The notes under the pieces are model-generated. The model saw only the letters and a list, made by a program, of their open reading frames with translations. It had not been told where the DNA came from and searched no databases. Of a stretch of DNA of 64,000 bases, positions 38,125 through 49,600 are shown one piece after another. The translations under genes were made by a program, and so were the position numbers. Where the stretch lies: assembly GCA_033060915.1 (NCBI GenBank), contig CM065389.1:10780001-10844000 (forward strand), given 5' to 3'. Every line of letters starts with the position of its first letter. Within the stretch, counting starts at the first letter, position 1. This DNA comes from Euryodendron excelsum (Eukaryota; Streptophyta; Magnoliopsida; Ericales; Pentaphylacaceae).

Positions 38125-38144
38125 TGACATCATTGGTTACGTAA
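38125..38144 (-). promoter_or_regulatory. ocs/as-1-like element upstream of A2
   Basis: The minus strand reads TTACGTAACCAATGATGTCA, agreeing with the ocs consensus at 17 of 20 positions by my count. It lies 203-222 bases upstream of the ATG. Confidence 0.6.
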
Positions 38145-38295
38145 GAGATCATATAACAAATGTGTTTGGCTTAATATTGGTTACCTTTAATTAATTAGCT
38201 ATCTAGTTGTGGGTCAAATGCTTTTTTCTGGCTGAATGATTGCTTCTTGAAACGTTTCACATGTGCTTTTTTTTGAGGAAGAAAGAATAAATTTG

Positions 38296-38397
38296 ATGGC
38301 GGCGACGAGGATGGGCGTATCGGCGAAGGTGATAGAATATGTGAGGCGTCTATGGGCTTTTGCCTTGACCAATGACTTCACATCACCAAGACTCTAG
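38296..38397 (+). other. conserved ORF fragment C2 between A2 and B2
   Basis: This is the copy of the C fragment with a true ATG: 33 codons containing GVSAKVIEYVRRLWAFALTN, ended by TAG in a T-S-P-R-L-stop context. Other copies lack the ATG or carry internal stops, so it is unlikely to be a functional gene today. Confidence 0.35.
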
Positions 38398-39438
38398 TCT
38401 ACTCCAAGAGGTCGAGGAAGAGCTGCTGTTGGATTAGTTTTTTTTTTCTTTTTTTCTTTTTTACACCGCGATAGTCCATACTAGTTAAAAACTCTATCGA
38501 AACTATTTACAAATTTAAAATATTTTTTTTTATATATTTTTTCTCAATTTTCATATGCCGAAACTATTTAAAAATTTGATGTATTAACTTTATACATTGT
38601 TTTTTTTCAAGTTTCAACTGAGCATTCATTGTATTTTATAAAAGCATCGTATATAAGTTCTCAATTTTCACCAAGTATTGCAAAAATTTCCTACTATAAT
38701 TCTTATTAAGCTTCTTATGAGATCCTTAATTGTTTTCCCTGTTTCCTGTTTCTCCATATTTGACACATTTTTCACTTTTATTTTTCCTAACATTTCCTAT
38801 TTTAACAACTACAGCGAAATCACATTTATAAGACATAGTTGGAACATTGGATCCAACCCTTGTGTCGGTTTAGGTGTTAGAGAGCTAGCTAGAGATCATG
38901 AGGGATTGCCAGCCTGGAGTAATTGGCACTAAAAAGCTTTCATTTAACAAGTCAATCCTACACTCAACCAACTTCCAAACAAGCAGGAAATGTTTGAGGT
39001 CAAATTGGCTAGCTGCTTCTATCCCAACCCATTTCTATCATTTTCACAACCAATTTTTCCTTGACCCCCAAAAATGGCACAAAATCAAAAAATCTTCTTT
39101 TTGCTTACCCCACCATTAAATTCTACCTTTCTCCCCAAGGAATTAAAGGCAAATGGGCAATGGACTAAGCAACAAGAGGACCCGTCCAAGTTTACTTTTG
39201 GGGAAGCAAAGCACAACTGTGTTTGTTTCCTAATCTTCAAACTTGTAAGCATCCGTGAAACAATATATAAACTTCCAGTCTCTTAGGTTTGCTTGCTCTC
39301 CAAGCCCATACAAACATGTGTGTCTATATATATATATATGTATGTACATTCATGTAACCCTCTTTAAGGACTCACAAACTTCTTACTACACAACCACTTG
39401 TAGAAACTCAATCTTGCTAGTTGTTATTTTGTTGAGCC

Positions 39439-39765
39439 ATGGCATTGGCTGGAACTGGTCTGATTGAAGCTTACATCACGCGAAAGTTCCATAAGGAGAA
39501 GAAGAAAAAAATGGACAAAAAAAAAAAAAAGATGAGAAAGAAGTTATTGCTGATCATGAAGCTGGTGGTTGTTTTCCCAGGATATTTAAGAAAATGCCCC
39601 AATACGAGCGGCACCACCGGACTCCGGTACAAAAGAGGCTCTGACATGAGATATTCACAAGAGTTGATTGGGTTCATAGGGCTAATTGAATTAGCTATCT
39701 GTGTGATTGGTGTTGGAGTTGTCTGCAGGTCTGATAGTCCAGAATCTAGATTAAAAATTCTATAA
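39439..39765 (+). pseudogene. small-protein gene B2, reading frame altered by an A run
   Basis: Starts MALAGTGLIEAYITRKFHKE. A 14-base A run at 39518-39531 puts the ORF in a frame that misses the family motif. The open frame (108 codons) then ends in a hydrophobic stretch LIGFIGLIELAICVIGVGVV. In the other frame the motif GGCFPRIFKKMP is readable and stops at 39644. Either the gene is broken, or the run has created a new C-terminus with one possible membrane segment. The downstream sequence is shared with B5. Confidence 0.5.
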
Positions 39766-40140
39766 TACTTTTTATTCCATTGAATTAATTTGTTGTAAAC
39801 AATAAGAGACACTCTATATTTTGGTTTAATTTTGTAGAATTCAGTTAATTGATTCTTTAACTGATTTGAAAACTTTATACTACAATCCATCAAGGACTGG
39901 ATTGTCGAAGAAGAGTTTGCAACGGGTCTGTGGCCTTAGCTTTGAACCCATGATTATCGTAATTTCAAGCCTAATTGACCGACGATCTGAGAAGAATAGG
40001 TAATACTATACACAAATTTATTTCTTAATCTATTTTCTTATTCACAAAACACAGGTAGTAGATTCTACAGTAATAAATACACATGCAACTTATTCACATC
40101 TTTATTTGTGGGTGGGAAAATAAATTGATCAGAAACTGAA

Positions 40141-40604
40141 TTTTTTGTTTTCTTTGACAAGGAAAAAATACAACTAAACCACGAGCCAGTAGCTACTACT
40201 ACTAGGCAAATCTAACTGAATCAACTCCAGCAACTTGTCTAAAAGAGCCATCAAAGAATGATACCATTTTCCTCCCATTGCTTGAGCAGCTACTAGTGGT
40301 CACATCCATTCGCAGAACGGGGACCCCACACAAAAGACCAAGTCTTTTCTCTGGCCAAAATTTTGATATCTTCGACAATAGAAGTAATCTCGCACCTACC
40401 TCCTGAATTGGATTTGTCCAAATTATTTAAAATCGAAGCTGAATAAGTCTCGAAAATAGCTGGGGAATTCCTCCCGCTAGTCGTATTGCTTGCTACCTGA
40501 ATGGCTGAATGGCCCAGGCGTCAGCAGCCAAGGTGGAGGAAACTCTTATTGTACCTGCATACAGAGTTTCACCAGCAGAGTTTCTGGTATTGACTGCATA
40601 TTCT
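40141..40604 (-). mobile_element. LINE 3' fragment with RNase H relic (block 1 copy)
   Basis: Minus-strand sequence matching 61976-62476. The reading frames resemble the RVT_3-type RNase H end of plant LINEs (NARNSAGE theme, AEAWAIQ-like region, broken by stops), with an eroded poly-A seen as T-rich sequence at 40141-40155. It belongs to the block and was duplicated with it. Confidence 0.6.
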
Positions 40605-41444
40605 GATGGGTTCACATGCAAGTCAAAGATCAAGGAGAGCCAGCTGCCCAACTTTCAAGAAGTTGGCTGTAAGTAGAATTTTTGAGAAGGTTTGTCCGAT
40701 CACTCGAACTAATATTAATAAGTTTTTAACCTGTTGTAAATGGACAAAGAAGTTAGAATGGGTCAATCTTCTTTAGGCCGATCATATTATGACGGTCAAG
40801 TTAGCAATCTTAACTAAGAGTAGAAGAAGAATAAAGATTGTCAATACTTAGAGAACCAATTGTCTATACCTTACTTCTTCAAGATGTTATGTTTTTATAG
40901 TGTAATGTTCTCTGTTATGCCTACTCTGATAATCATGACTAGCTAGTTGATTGGACGTAATTTCACCTTTATCACCATGCTCAAGCTTAACTAACAGGAC
41001 GTGAGAGTCATTGTTGAGTGCAGCGCTTCCCCCGCATTGAATGCTGGTCTAGTCTCTATTAAATACTCTGACCCTCCGCATGATTACACTCCTAAACTAG
41101 GCTAAGAGGGTTTTAGTTTAGGCTGATAAAACGACCTGAGCCTGTATTGTAATAATTGCCTCTGAGCTGCTCCAGGCCTAATTTTGACAGTGTTAATCCT
41201 TTTAGGTTTGTAAGCTGGTTTGGGTCCGTATTAATTTGACCCAAAATTGCCCCTAACCCTAGCGCTCCTATTTTAGGGATCTTGGGCTAATGTCTTGCGA
41301 CGGATTGATGACGTCAACCGTTAGACAATTTTAAATGGGACGTGACCATTGAGTTGCCGCAGACCTATTGCTGCCTGCTGATGCTCTTTTCGTAGGCCAT
41401 ATGTGCCTTCCCTTTTAGTATGCATATATGTGCTCCAAAAACAC
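40605..41444. other. spacer between LINE fragment and Copia element
   Basis: Sequence not found elsewhere in the window until about 41419, where the array spacer (TATGCATATATGTGCTCC, like 34120-34138) resumes. It could be another insertion, but no boundaries, coding domain or terminal repeats are clear. Confidence 0.4.
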
Positions 41445-41449
41445 TTCCA

Positions 41450-41975
41450 TGTTATGAGGTCATGGCTCATCTCACCTCATGGTGGATGAGCCGCCTCAGA
41501 TTTCTATATATATCAGTGGCAAAAAGAAGAAAAGGAAGAGCAAAACAAAAAAGGAGAAAGAAGGAGAGAGAGATAGAAGAGAGAGAGAAGAAAGAGAGAA
41601 AGCGGGAGAGAGACAGAAGACAGAGAAAAGAGGGAGAGAGAAAGGAGAGAGAGAGAAAAGAAGAGAGAGAGAAAGAAGAGAGAGAAAGGAGAAGAGAAAA
41701 AGAAGAAAGAAAAAGACAAAAAGTGTAAGTAAATTATTTACATTCATTTCTATTGTCTCCATCTTTGTATTATGAAAGCAATATATGTTTGGGTGATCAA
41801 GAAGATTTATCCCTAGTTTTTGTTTTATGAAAGCAAGACATGCTTGGGTGATCAAGAAGATCTATCCCCATAGTTCTAGAAGAACTATTTAATAATAATT
41901 ATGTGACAGTTCCAGAAGAACTCGTTTTATTATATACTGTGTTTTGCTTGCTGCAAATTTATTTAATTTATAACA
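41450..41975 (+). repeat. 5' LTR of the Copia element
   Basis: 526 bases, TG...CA ends. It contains a purine-rich GA tract (about 41525-41720) that opens spurious ORFs on both strands, and paired repeats of GGGTGATCAAGAAGAT. It is followed directly by CGTTATCAGCACGAAGC, the likely primer-binding region; the priming tRNA is not assigned. Confidence 0.93.
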
Positions 41976-42490
41976 CGTTATCAGCACGAAGCTCTAAATA
42001 CTTATATATTAAAGGTACTTCATTATATTAGTGAAGGTACTTCATTCATATTTCAATTCATGTATCTTTATTTTGAGTTCTTTACTGTTCACGCTTCATT
42101 TTATGACAAAATTTATATTTATTGAATAGTGATGCATAGTAGATGAATAGTGATGAATAGTAATTTTTTGAAACTTTATTTATTTATTTCTCCCATACCG
42201 TAAATATTTGGCCTATGATGTTTATAGATCTGGAATCCTTATTTGAATACCTTTCCATAGACATGTGACTTGACTATATTTTGATGTCTAGATTGAAAGT
42301 TATAATATGGACAAAAAATAATACTATATATATTTATATATACGTATTATATATAATACTATGCAGCAATAGTGATTTTACTATTCATGCATAGTGTTAA
42401 CAAATTAAATTTATTCGTTTTGAATGTGTGAGATTTTTAGTATATCGTGATTCTAAAACTTTGTTATCTTGTGAGTGTTTCATTCTGAAA

Positions 42491-43568
42491 ATGTCAAATC
42501 TCGCAAAGCTAGAATTTACAGCTCTTGACATTTCAAGCAAGAACTATTTATCTTGGGTAGTTGATGCTGAGATCCATTTATGTGCAAAAGCTCTTGGAAA
42601 CACTATAAATGAGAAAAATGACGAATCCCAGCAGGATTGTGCAAAAGCGATGATATTTCTTCGTCATCATATTCACGAAGAATTAAAAACTGAATACCTC
42701 ACGGTAAAAGACCCACTGGTACTATGGCAAAATTTAAATGAGAGATATGAGCACCAGAAGACCATGTTTCTCCCCAGAGCTCGTTATGATTGGATGCACC
42801 TGAGGTTGCAAGATTTCAAATCTGTTAGTGAGTATAATTCTGCATTGTTTAAAATCAGCTCACAATTGAAATTATGTGGGCAAACGATTACTGATGAAGA
42901 TATGTTAGAAAAAAACATACTCTACATTTCATGCCTCGAATGTGCTCCTGCAGCAGCAATATCGAGAGCGGGGTTTTAAAAAATATTCAGAATTGATTTC
43001 ATGCCTCCTTTTGGCTGAACAAAATAATGAGCTTCTGATGAAAAACCACCAGTCTCGCCCGACCGGCTCTACACCATTCCCTGAAGTGAATGCGGTCTCA
43101 TTTTATGAACGTGGTCGTGGTCGTGGACGTGGCCGCAGTCGTGGACGCAGTAGAAATACTTTTCGTCAACGTGGGGGTTATCGTGGAGGTTATAACATTT
43201 ATCCTTCTTCAAGTTCTCGAGTTAAGCATACTACACCACACCACCAGCAGTGGAACAACTCGTGGAACAACTCTGAAACAAAACAGGAAAAGGGAAAACG
43301 TTTACAGAATAAACCTCCCAAAAATTATGAAGATGTTTGTTACAGGTGTGGTATGAAAGGGCATTGGTCACGTACCTGTCGTACGCCCAAACCATTAGTG
43401 GATCTTTACCGAGCATCAACACATGATAAAGGAAAAAATGTTGAAATGAATTTCACAAACTTTGATGACTCAGTAGAAATCACTCATCTTGATGTGTCAG
43501 ATTTCTTTGAAGATCCTAATGGAAAAATAGATCACTTAATTGGTGATGGAAATGTCCACACCAACTAG
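42491..43568 (+). pseudogene. Copia gag, one frameshift
   Basis: Starts MSNLAKLEFTALDISSKNYL and runs through the UBN2-type gag domain. An A run (42909-42915, 7 A) shifts the frame by one; the continuation includes RGFKKYSELISCLLLAEQNN, an RG-rich stretch GRGRGRGRSRGRSR, and the CCHC zinc knuckle CYRCGMKGHWSRTC, ending at TAG 43566. Gag forms the particle and binds the RNA. The shift separates the capsid-like part from the zinc knuckle. Confidence 0.88.
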
Positions 43569-43679
43569 TTTATATTTTAAGGTTATTATTATCTTGTGTA
43601 ATATTTTTCTAAGCATGTTTCTGTTATATGAATGTTTTCGTTTTCTTATCAAATAAGCAATTTCATATTTTATAGAAAC

Positions 43680-46657
43680 ATGGAATCTACCAAAGCATTA
43701 ATCGCTTCCAAGATGAACGATGGAGATATATGTTTAGCAGTGCAACTACTCATACAATTCTTCGAGAGAAAAAATATTTTGTTAGCTTACCGTTAGCTGA
43801 AAATAACGTTAAGACAATATCTGGCAATACAAAATTAATTGAAGGTTCCGGAAGAGCCAATATATTGTTGCCAAAAGGAACAAAACTCTATATTGATAAT
43901 GCTATGTATTCAACTAGAGCTACAAGAAATTTGCTCAGTTTTAAAGATATACGTAGCAATGGATATCATATAGAGACAATAAATTAAGATAATAAAGAAT
44001 ATCTTTACATTACTTCTATTATTTCATGCCAGAAGCAGATATTAGAAAAACTTGCTACCTTCTCTTCTGGATTATATTATACAACTATAAGAATTTTGGG
44101 ATCACCTGAAGTGATGCACCAGAAGTGTTTTGACCCAAAGACTTTTATACTTTGGCATGATCGTCTTGGTCATCCAGGATCAACAATGATGCGTCGAATA
44201 ATTGAGAACTCTCATGGGCATCCGCTAAAGAACCAGAAGATTCTTTTGTCAAGTGATTATACATGTCCCGGTTGTTCACAAGGAAAATTAATTGTGAGAC
44301 CATCCCCGTCAAAAGTAATAGTTGAATCCCCAACCTTTTTACAAAGAATTCAAGGGGATATATGTGGGCCGATACACCCACCATGTGGACTATTTCGTTA
44401 TTTTATGGTTTTAATAGATGCATCCACTCGATGGTCACATGTTTGTTTGCTTTCTACTCGTAATGTTGCATTTGCTAGGCTTCTTGCTCAAATTATCAGA
44501 TTACGAGCACAGTTTCCAGATTATTCGATTAAGTCGATACGACTGGATAATGCTGGTGAGTTTACATCTCAAGCTTTTGATGATTATTGCATGTCCATAG
44601 GAATTGATGTTGAACATCCCATTGCACATACACACACACAAAATGGTCTAGCTGAATCTTTTATCAAACACCTTCAGCTTATAGCTCGACCGTTACTTAT
44701 GAGAACAAAATTACATGTTTCTGCTTGGGGACATGCCATATTGCATGCTGCATCATTAGTCTGTGTCCGACCCACTGCTTACCACGAATATTCACCATTA
44801 CAACTTGTTTTTGGTCAACAACCAAATATTTCCCATCTAAAGATTTTTAGTTGTGCTATCTATGTACCAATTGCACCACCACAACGTACTAAGATGGGTC
44901 CCCAACGTCGACTTGGAATTTATATTGGTTTTGATTCTCCATCTATTATTAGATATCTTGAACCTTTAACAGGGGATGTATTCACTGCACGTTTTGCGGA
45001 TTGTCATTTTGATGAAACACTTTTCCCACCATTAGGGGGAGAGAAAACACAACTGGAAAAACAGCATGAGATTACTTGGAATGCTTCCACGGTATCTCAT
45101 TTTGATCCTCGAACAAATCAATGTGAATCAGAAGTTCACAGGATTATTTATTTACAGACGATTGCAAATCAATTACCTGATGTGTTTACCGACACCAAGA
45201 AGGTAACAAAATCATATATACCAGCTGCTAATACCCCAGCACGTATTGATGTCCCTGTAGGACAATCTGCTAATATAGCAGCAAATGAATCTCAAGCACG
45301 CATGAAGCGTGGGAGACCTATTGGTGCCAAAGACACAGTTCCTAGAAAGAGAAAGGTACAAATGCATAAGCAAGTCAGTATTCCTGAAGAAACCACAGTA
45401 TCTAAACTTCCAGAAGAAGGAACTCCTGTAAAAGAATTCCCAGAAGAGAAACCTCCTGAAGAGATGTCCCCTGTAGAGGACAGTAATGAGATCTCAATAA
45501 GTTATATACATACAGGAGAAAAATGGAATAGAAATAAAATTGTTGTCGACAACATATTTTCATTTAAAGTGGCTCTTGCACTTACAAGAAGTAATGCAGA
45601 GAATGAACCACAGACAATTGACGAATGTCAACATAGAAGTGATTGGCCAAAATGGAAAGAAGCTATTGAGACAGAATTAAACTCATTAGCACAACGCAAA
45701 GTATTTGGACCCGTAGTCCAAACACCAGAAGATGTAAAATCGGTTGGATACAAATGGGTATTCGTGCGAAAACGAAATGAGAAATCAAATGGAATTCTCA
45801 TCCATCAATCTACATATACAGAAAAAATTCTGAATCGATTTTATATGGATAAAGCTCATCCATTGAGTTCTCCCATGATTGTCCGATCACTAGATGTACA
45901 AAAGGATCCTTTTCGCCCTCAAGAAGAAGGTGAAGAACTCCTTGGTACTGAAGTACCATATCTCAGTGCTATTGGAGCTCTTATGTATCTTGCAAATTGC
46001 ACAAGACCCGATATTGCATTTTCTGTAAATTTATTGGCAAGGTATAGTTCTGCACTAACTCAGAGACATTGGAAAGGGGTGAAGCACATATTCCGTTACC
46101 TCCGAAGAACAACAGATCTGGGTTTGTTTTATTCAAAGGGACCAGAATCAGAGTTAGTTGGTTATGCAGATGCTGGTTACCTCTCTGATCCACATAAAGC
46201 ACGATCACAAACCGGATATGTATTTACGTATGGTAACACTGCTATATCTTGGCGATCGGTGAAGCAGACACTAACTGCAACTTCTTCAAATCATTCTGAG
46301 ATCATCGCAATTCATGAAGCAAGTCGAGAATGCATTTGGTTGAAAGCAATGATCCAACATATTCAAGATAGTTGCGGACTATCTTCGATCAAAGATACCT
46401 CAACAATATTATATGAAGATAATGCAGCGTGTATTGCACAAATCAAGGGAGGCTACATCAAAGATGACAGAACCAAACATATATCGCCAAAATTCTTTTA
46501 TGCACATGAACTCCAGAAAAACGGTGATATTGATGTCCAGCAGATACGTTCAAGTGACAACTTGGCAGACTTATTTACTAAAGCACTTCCAACTGCAACA
46601 TTTGAGAAATTAGTACACAATATTGGCATGCGTCGTCTTAAAGTTGTAAACAAGTAA
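43680..46657 (+). pseudogene. Copia pol, protease and RT defective
   Basis: A four-base loss near 43738 removes the catalytic Asp codon of the aspartic protease and shifts the frame (ATTHTIL follows). A TAA at 43985 interrupts the frame, which is then open from 44096 for 853 codons. Visible domains in that frame are the GAG-pre-integrase LWHDRLGHPG (residues 19-28) and CPGC, and the integrase core with Asp88, Asp151 (LDNAGEF) and Glu187 (TQNGLAESF). The RT keeps only its first part (KWVFVRKRN, about residue 555) and then jumps in frame to the region after the catalytic core; the YVDD block is missing. An RNase H with GYADAGY and YEDNAAC follows (about residues 688-850). Confidence 0.92.
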
Positions 46658-46928
46658 AGCTATCAACTTCAACTTCATACCAGATGTATGAATGAGGGGG
46701 AGTCGTGCACTGTACTCTTTTCCCTTCGCCAATGGTTTTTCCCACAGGGTTTTTCTTGGCAAGGTTTTAACGAGGCAGTGTTAACGCAGCCATACTAAGG
46801 TATGTTACGTAATATTACTGTACTCTTTTTCCTTTGCTAAGGTTTTTTCCCATTGGGTTTTCCTAGCAAGGTTTTAATAAGGCAGTTGTAACATATCCTA
46901 ATATGTATTGCGGTCATCCAAGGGGGAG

Positions 46929-47455
46929 TGTTATGAGGTCATGGCTCACCTCACCTTATGGTGGATGAGCCGCCTCAGATTTCTATATATATCAGTGGCA
47001 AGAAGAAGAAAAGGAAGAGCAAAACAAAAAAGGAGAAAGAAGGAGAGAGAGATAGAAGAGAGAGAGAAGAAAGAGAGAAAGCGGGAGAGAGACAGAAGAC
47101 AGAGAAAAGAGGGAGAGAGAAAGGAGAGAGAGAGAAAAGAAGGAGAGAGAAAGAAGAGAGAGAAAGGAGAAGAGGAAAAGAGAAGAAAGAAAAAGACAAA
47201 AAGTGTAAGTAAATTATTTACATTCATTTCTATTGTCTCTATCTTTGTATTATGAAAGCAATATATGTTTGGGTGATCAAGAAGATCTATCCCCAGTTTT
47301 TGTCTTATGAAAGCAAGACATGCTTGGGTGATCAAGAAGATCTATCCCCATAGTTCTAGAAGAACTATTTAATAATAATTATGTGACAGTTCCAGAAGAA
47401 CTCGTTTTATTATATACTGTGTTTTGCTTGCTGCAAATTTATTTAATTTATAACA
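46929..47455 (+). repeat. 3' LTR of the Copia element
   Basis: 527 bases matching 41450-41975 apart from a few substitutions and small length changes in the GA tract. It is preceded directly by the polypurine tract AAGGGGGAG (46920-46928), the plus-strand primer site. Confidence 0.93.
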
Positions 47456-47540
47456 TTCCGCAATATTTAATAATTTCGTGCTTTTGCTCTCCCTTGACAA
47501 TTTGGTTATTTAGGTCTATAGTGTGCCTTTGCTTTTGAAC

Positions 47541-48131
47541 AGGGCTGACTCAAGATAACTTAAGGCCTAATATAAGCAATTTTAAATGTGACTTTTTATA
47601 TTTTTAGTTTCTAAAATAATTTTTTTGATAAAATTATTATTATTTTTCTAAAATTTATCGGTATGCTAATTTTGGGCCTTCTTCTAATAGACTTTTTTCA
47701 GTTGAAAGATATATATATTTTTTAATTAGTGTAGTCGATTTCGAGATTAACTTTATAGGACATTTTTTCTCATCTATACTGAGACGTGTTTTGATACTCT
47801 GTTTAATACCCAAATTTTCAGTACAAAAAGTAGAAGAAATTAAAAAAATGAGATAAAAGATAACAAAATAAAATAATATTTTTATTTTTTTTCCCTTACG
47901 TTTTTCTTACCCTTTACTTTTTTCACTGAAAGTCGGGGTTCTAAGAAAATATTTATAAAAACAATTTAAGGCTTTGATCATTGCATGAAGGTTTAGAAAA
48001 AAATTGAAGCCTTCAATTTATTATTAGATAAAGTTGTATTTTTTCTCCCTTAAACTTTACTAGTGTAGTCGATTTTAGATTTTCTTTTTCTAACAAGCAT
48101 TTTTTTTCTGGTCACCCAAGAGCCGGGCCTG
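47541..48131. mobile_element. non-autonomous hAT-like element
   Basis: Interrupts the array spacer: block 1 reads TTTTGAACTGGTC without a break at 34228. Ends AGGGCTGACTC and the complement CAGGCCCGGCTC, with the 8-base duplication TTTTGAAC at 47533-47540 and 48132-48139. AT-rich interior, no coding capacity. Confidence 0.85.
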
Positions 48132-48616
48132 TTTTGAACTGGTCACCATTATTCTAAGCCTGATTGGACGATGATCTCAGACGAATAAATTTAGGAATTG
48201 GTTGTAGGGCTATGGCAGAGTCTGCATTTTGTGTCAAAACCATGGCATCCCCATACCGGACAAGGATGACTATGACGATATTAATTGGACAGTAAATCAC
48301 TACTGCTGGACAGTAAATCACTACTGCAACAAAAAGTTCATTTTCATTACAAAATTTTTATCAGAAATTCGTAATACAATCGTCAGATGGTAGAAAATGG
48401 AATCTATCAAACAAATTAATGAAAACTGAATTAACAATTCAAACATTGGAGGATGCTCCTCAGATTATAAGCAGCGTAGAATGTCTGCTTTATAAGTAGA
48501 ATATCTTCAACCTTATAAATTAAGCTCATGAAGTTAGATACTTCAACCTGGTCTTGCTATATTATATGACAAACCAACACATCTATATGATGCAATTGCA
48601 AAGTATTTGGCTTTGG

Positions 48617-48838
48617 CTAACCCTTGTGGCCTAACGTTACTGCTTCTTTGCTATCAGAATCCGGCAACGACACAACGGTTGGACGGACCTTCTTGAATAT
48701 CCCAAAGAAGCAACCGTTTGATATTTTCCTTTGACGAGCACTCACTCGGCTCTGATCTTTTCCCTCTTCCAAGCTCTTCATCTTCTCCTTGTGTAGTTTT
48801 CGCATCACGTAAGCTTCGGCAAGGTCAGTGGTAGCCAT
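48617..48838 (-). CDS. small-protein gene A3
   Basis: A 73-residue ORF from the conserved ATG. The open frame extends 46 codons further upstream, but that part overlaps the TATA-like repeat and is not conserved, so it is not used. Differences from A1 include Gly5 to Asp and, in the core motif, His52 to Arg (FKKVRP instead of FKKVHP). It is thus the only A copy that has lost the motif histidine. An ocs-like site lies at 49074. Function unknown. Confidence 0.7.
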   Translation of the reverse strand: MATTDLAEAYVMRKLHKEKMKSLEEGKDQSRVSARQRKISNGCFFGIFKKVRPTVVSLPDSDSKEAVTLGHKG

Positions 48839-49073
48839 GGACATATTGATATGAGAAACTTGTTCCAAGAAATGGGTTGTTGTTTGATGATCCTGAAGTG
48901 GGGTTATACATCTATATATATATATATAGTTGTCTGTATGTATAGACTTGGGGAACAAGCAAAGGTTTGATTGCAAAGTTCTGGGGCTGCTTTCTTGGAG
49001 GCTGCCTAGAAAACTGAAAGACTAGCTAGAGAGGAAAATGAAGTTGGGGTTCTTGCCGAGTGGGCCTTTTCAC

Positions 49074-49093
49074 TGACATCGTTCGTGACGTGA
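49074..49093 (-). promoter_or_regulatory. ocs/as-1-like element upstream of A3
   Basis: The minus strand reads TCACGTCACGAACGATGTCA, the A1-type variant with one further change, 236-255 bases upstream of the A3 ATG. Confidence 0.55.
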
Positions 49094-49388
49094 GATATCA
49101 TATAACTAGTGGGTTTGGCTTAATATTGGTTAAATTTAATTAATTAGCTAGCTAGTTAGTTGTGGGCCAAATGCTTTTTTCTGGCTGAATGATTGCTCCT
49201 TGAAACGTTTCACATGTGCGTTTCTCTTGAGGAAGAAGAAATTTGGTGGCGGCTGCGGCGACGAGGATGGGAGCATCGGTGAAGGTGAGAGAATATGTGA
49301 GGCGTCTATGGGCTTTTGCCTTGACCAATGACTTCACATCATCAAGACTCGACTCAAAGGGGTCAAGGAAGAGCTGCTGTCGGATTTA

Positions 49389-49600
49389 CGACCCGTTTAG
49401 TACTCATTTTTTGCCTAATTTTTTTAAAATTTAAAAGTAAAAAAATTATATATATATATTTTTTAACTTTTTTACTTTTCTGTTTTTATTTTTTTTATAA
49501 AATTAAAATAAAGCTAAAAAAGTGAAAAGGTTAAAAAAATTTAACTTTTTTACTTATAAGCTAAAAAAAATCTTAACAAAACAATGGTACTAAACGGCTA
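49389..49600. mobile_element. small Tourist-like MITE in block 2
   Basis: Sister of 35488-35692: ends CGACCCGTTTAGTACT and the complement TAGCCGTTTAGTACC, flanked by TTA (49386-49388 and 49601-49603). Its presence in the A1 and A3 units only shows these units descend from one duplicated ancestor. Confidence 0.72.

Larger units (their letters stand above)
34119..40604. repeat. array block 1 (A1, B1, A2, B2 and spacers)
   Basis: This block matches later parts of the window in the same orientation. The A1-B1-A2 part matches 47456-52375, and the A2 upstream-B2-LINE fragment part matches 56846-62440. Within the block A and B genes alternate on opposite strands. Convergent B1 and A2 have 3' ends 708 bases apart, and divergent A2 and B2 start codons lie about 1.5 kb apart. 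Confidence 0.85.
41450..47455 (+). mobile_element. Copia LTR retrotransposon, nearly full length, defective
   Basis: Two LTRs (41450-41975 and 46929-47455) in direct orientation, TGTTATGAGG...TTATAACA, bracket gag and pol in the Copia order protease-integrase-RT-RNase H. The target duplication is TTCCA (41445-41449) / TTCCG (47456-47460); the sister array block has TTCCG at the empty site (34144-34148). The LTRs differ at only a small number of positions, so insertion is fairly recent. Gag has a frameshift, the protease has lost its catalytic Asp, pol has one stop, and most of the RT core is deleted, so it cannot move on its own. Confidence 0.95.

Noticed and set aside
41420..41855. Arg/Glu/Lys-rich and Phe/Leu/Ser-rich ORFs in the GA tract
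   Set aside because: They are low-complexity readings of the purine-rich tract in the Copia LTR and recur in the other LTR (46908-47335).
35219..49337. Minus-strand 61-62 codon ORFs conserved at 35219-35407 and 49152-49337
   Set aside because: They are antisense to the C fragment, upstream of the A promoters; conservation is explained by the block duplication.
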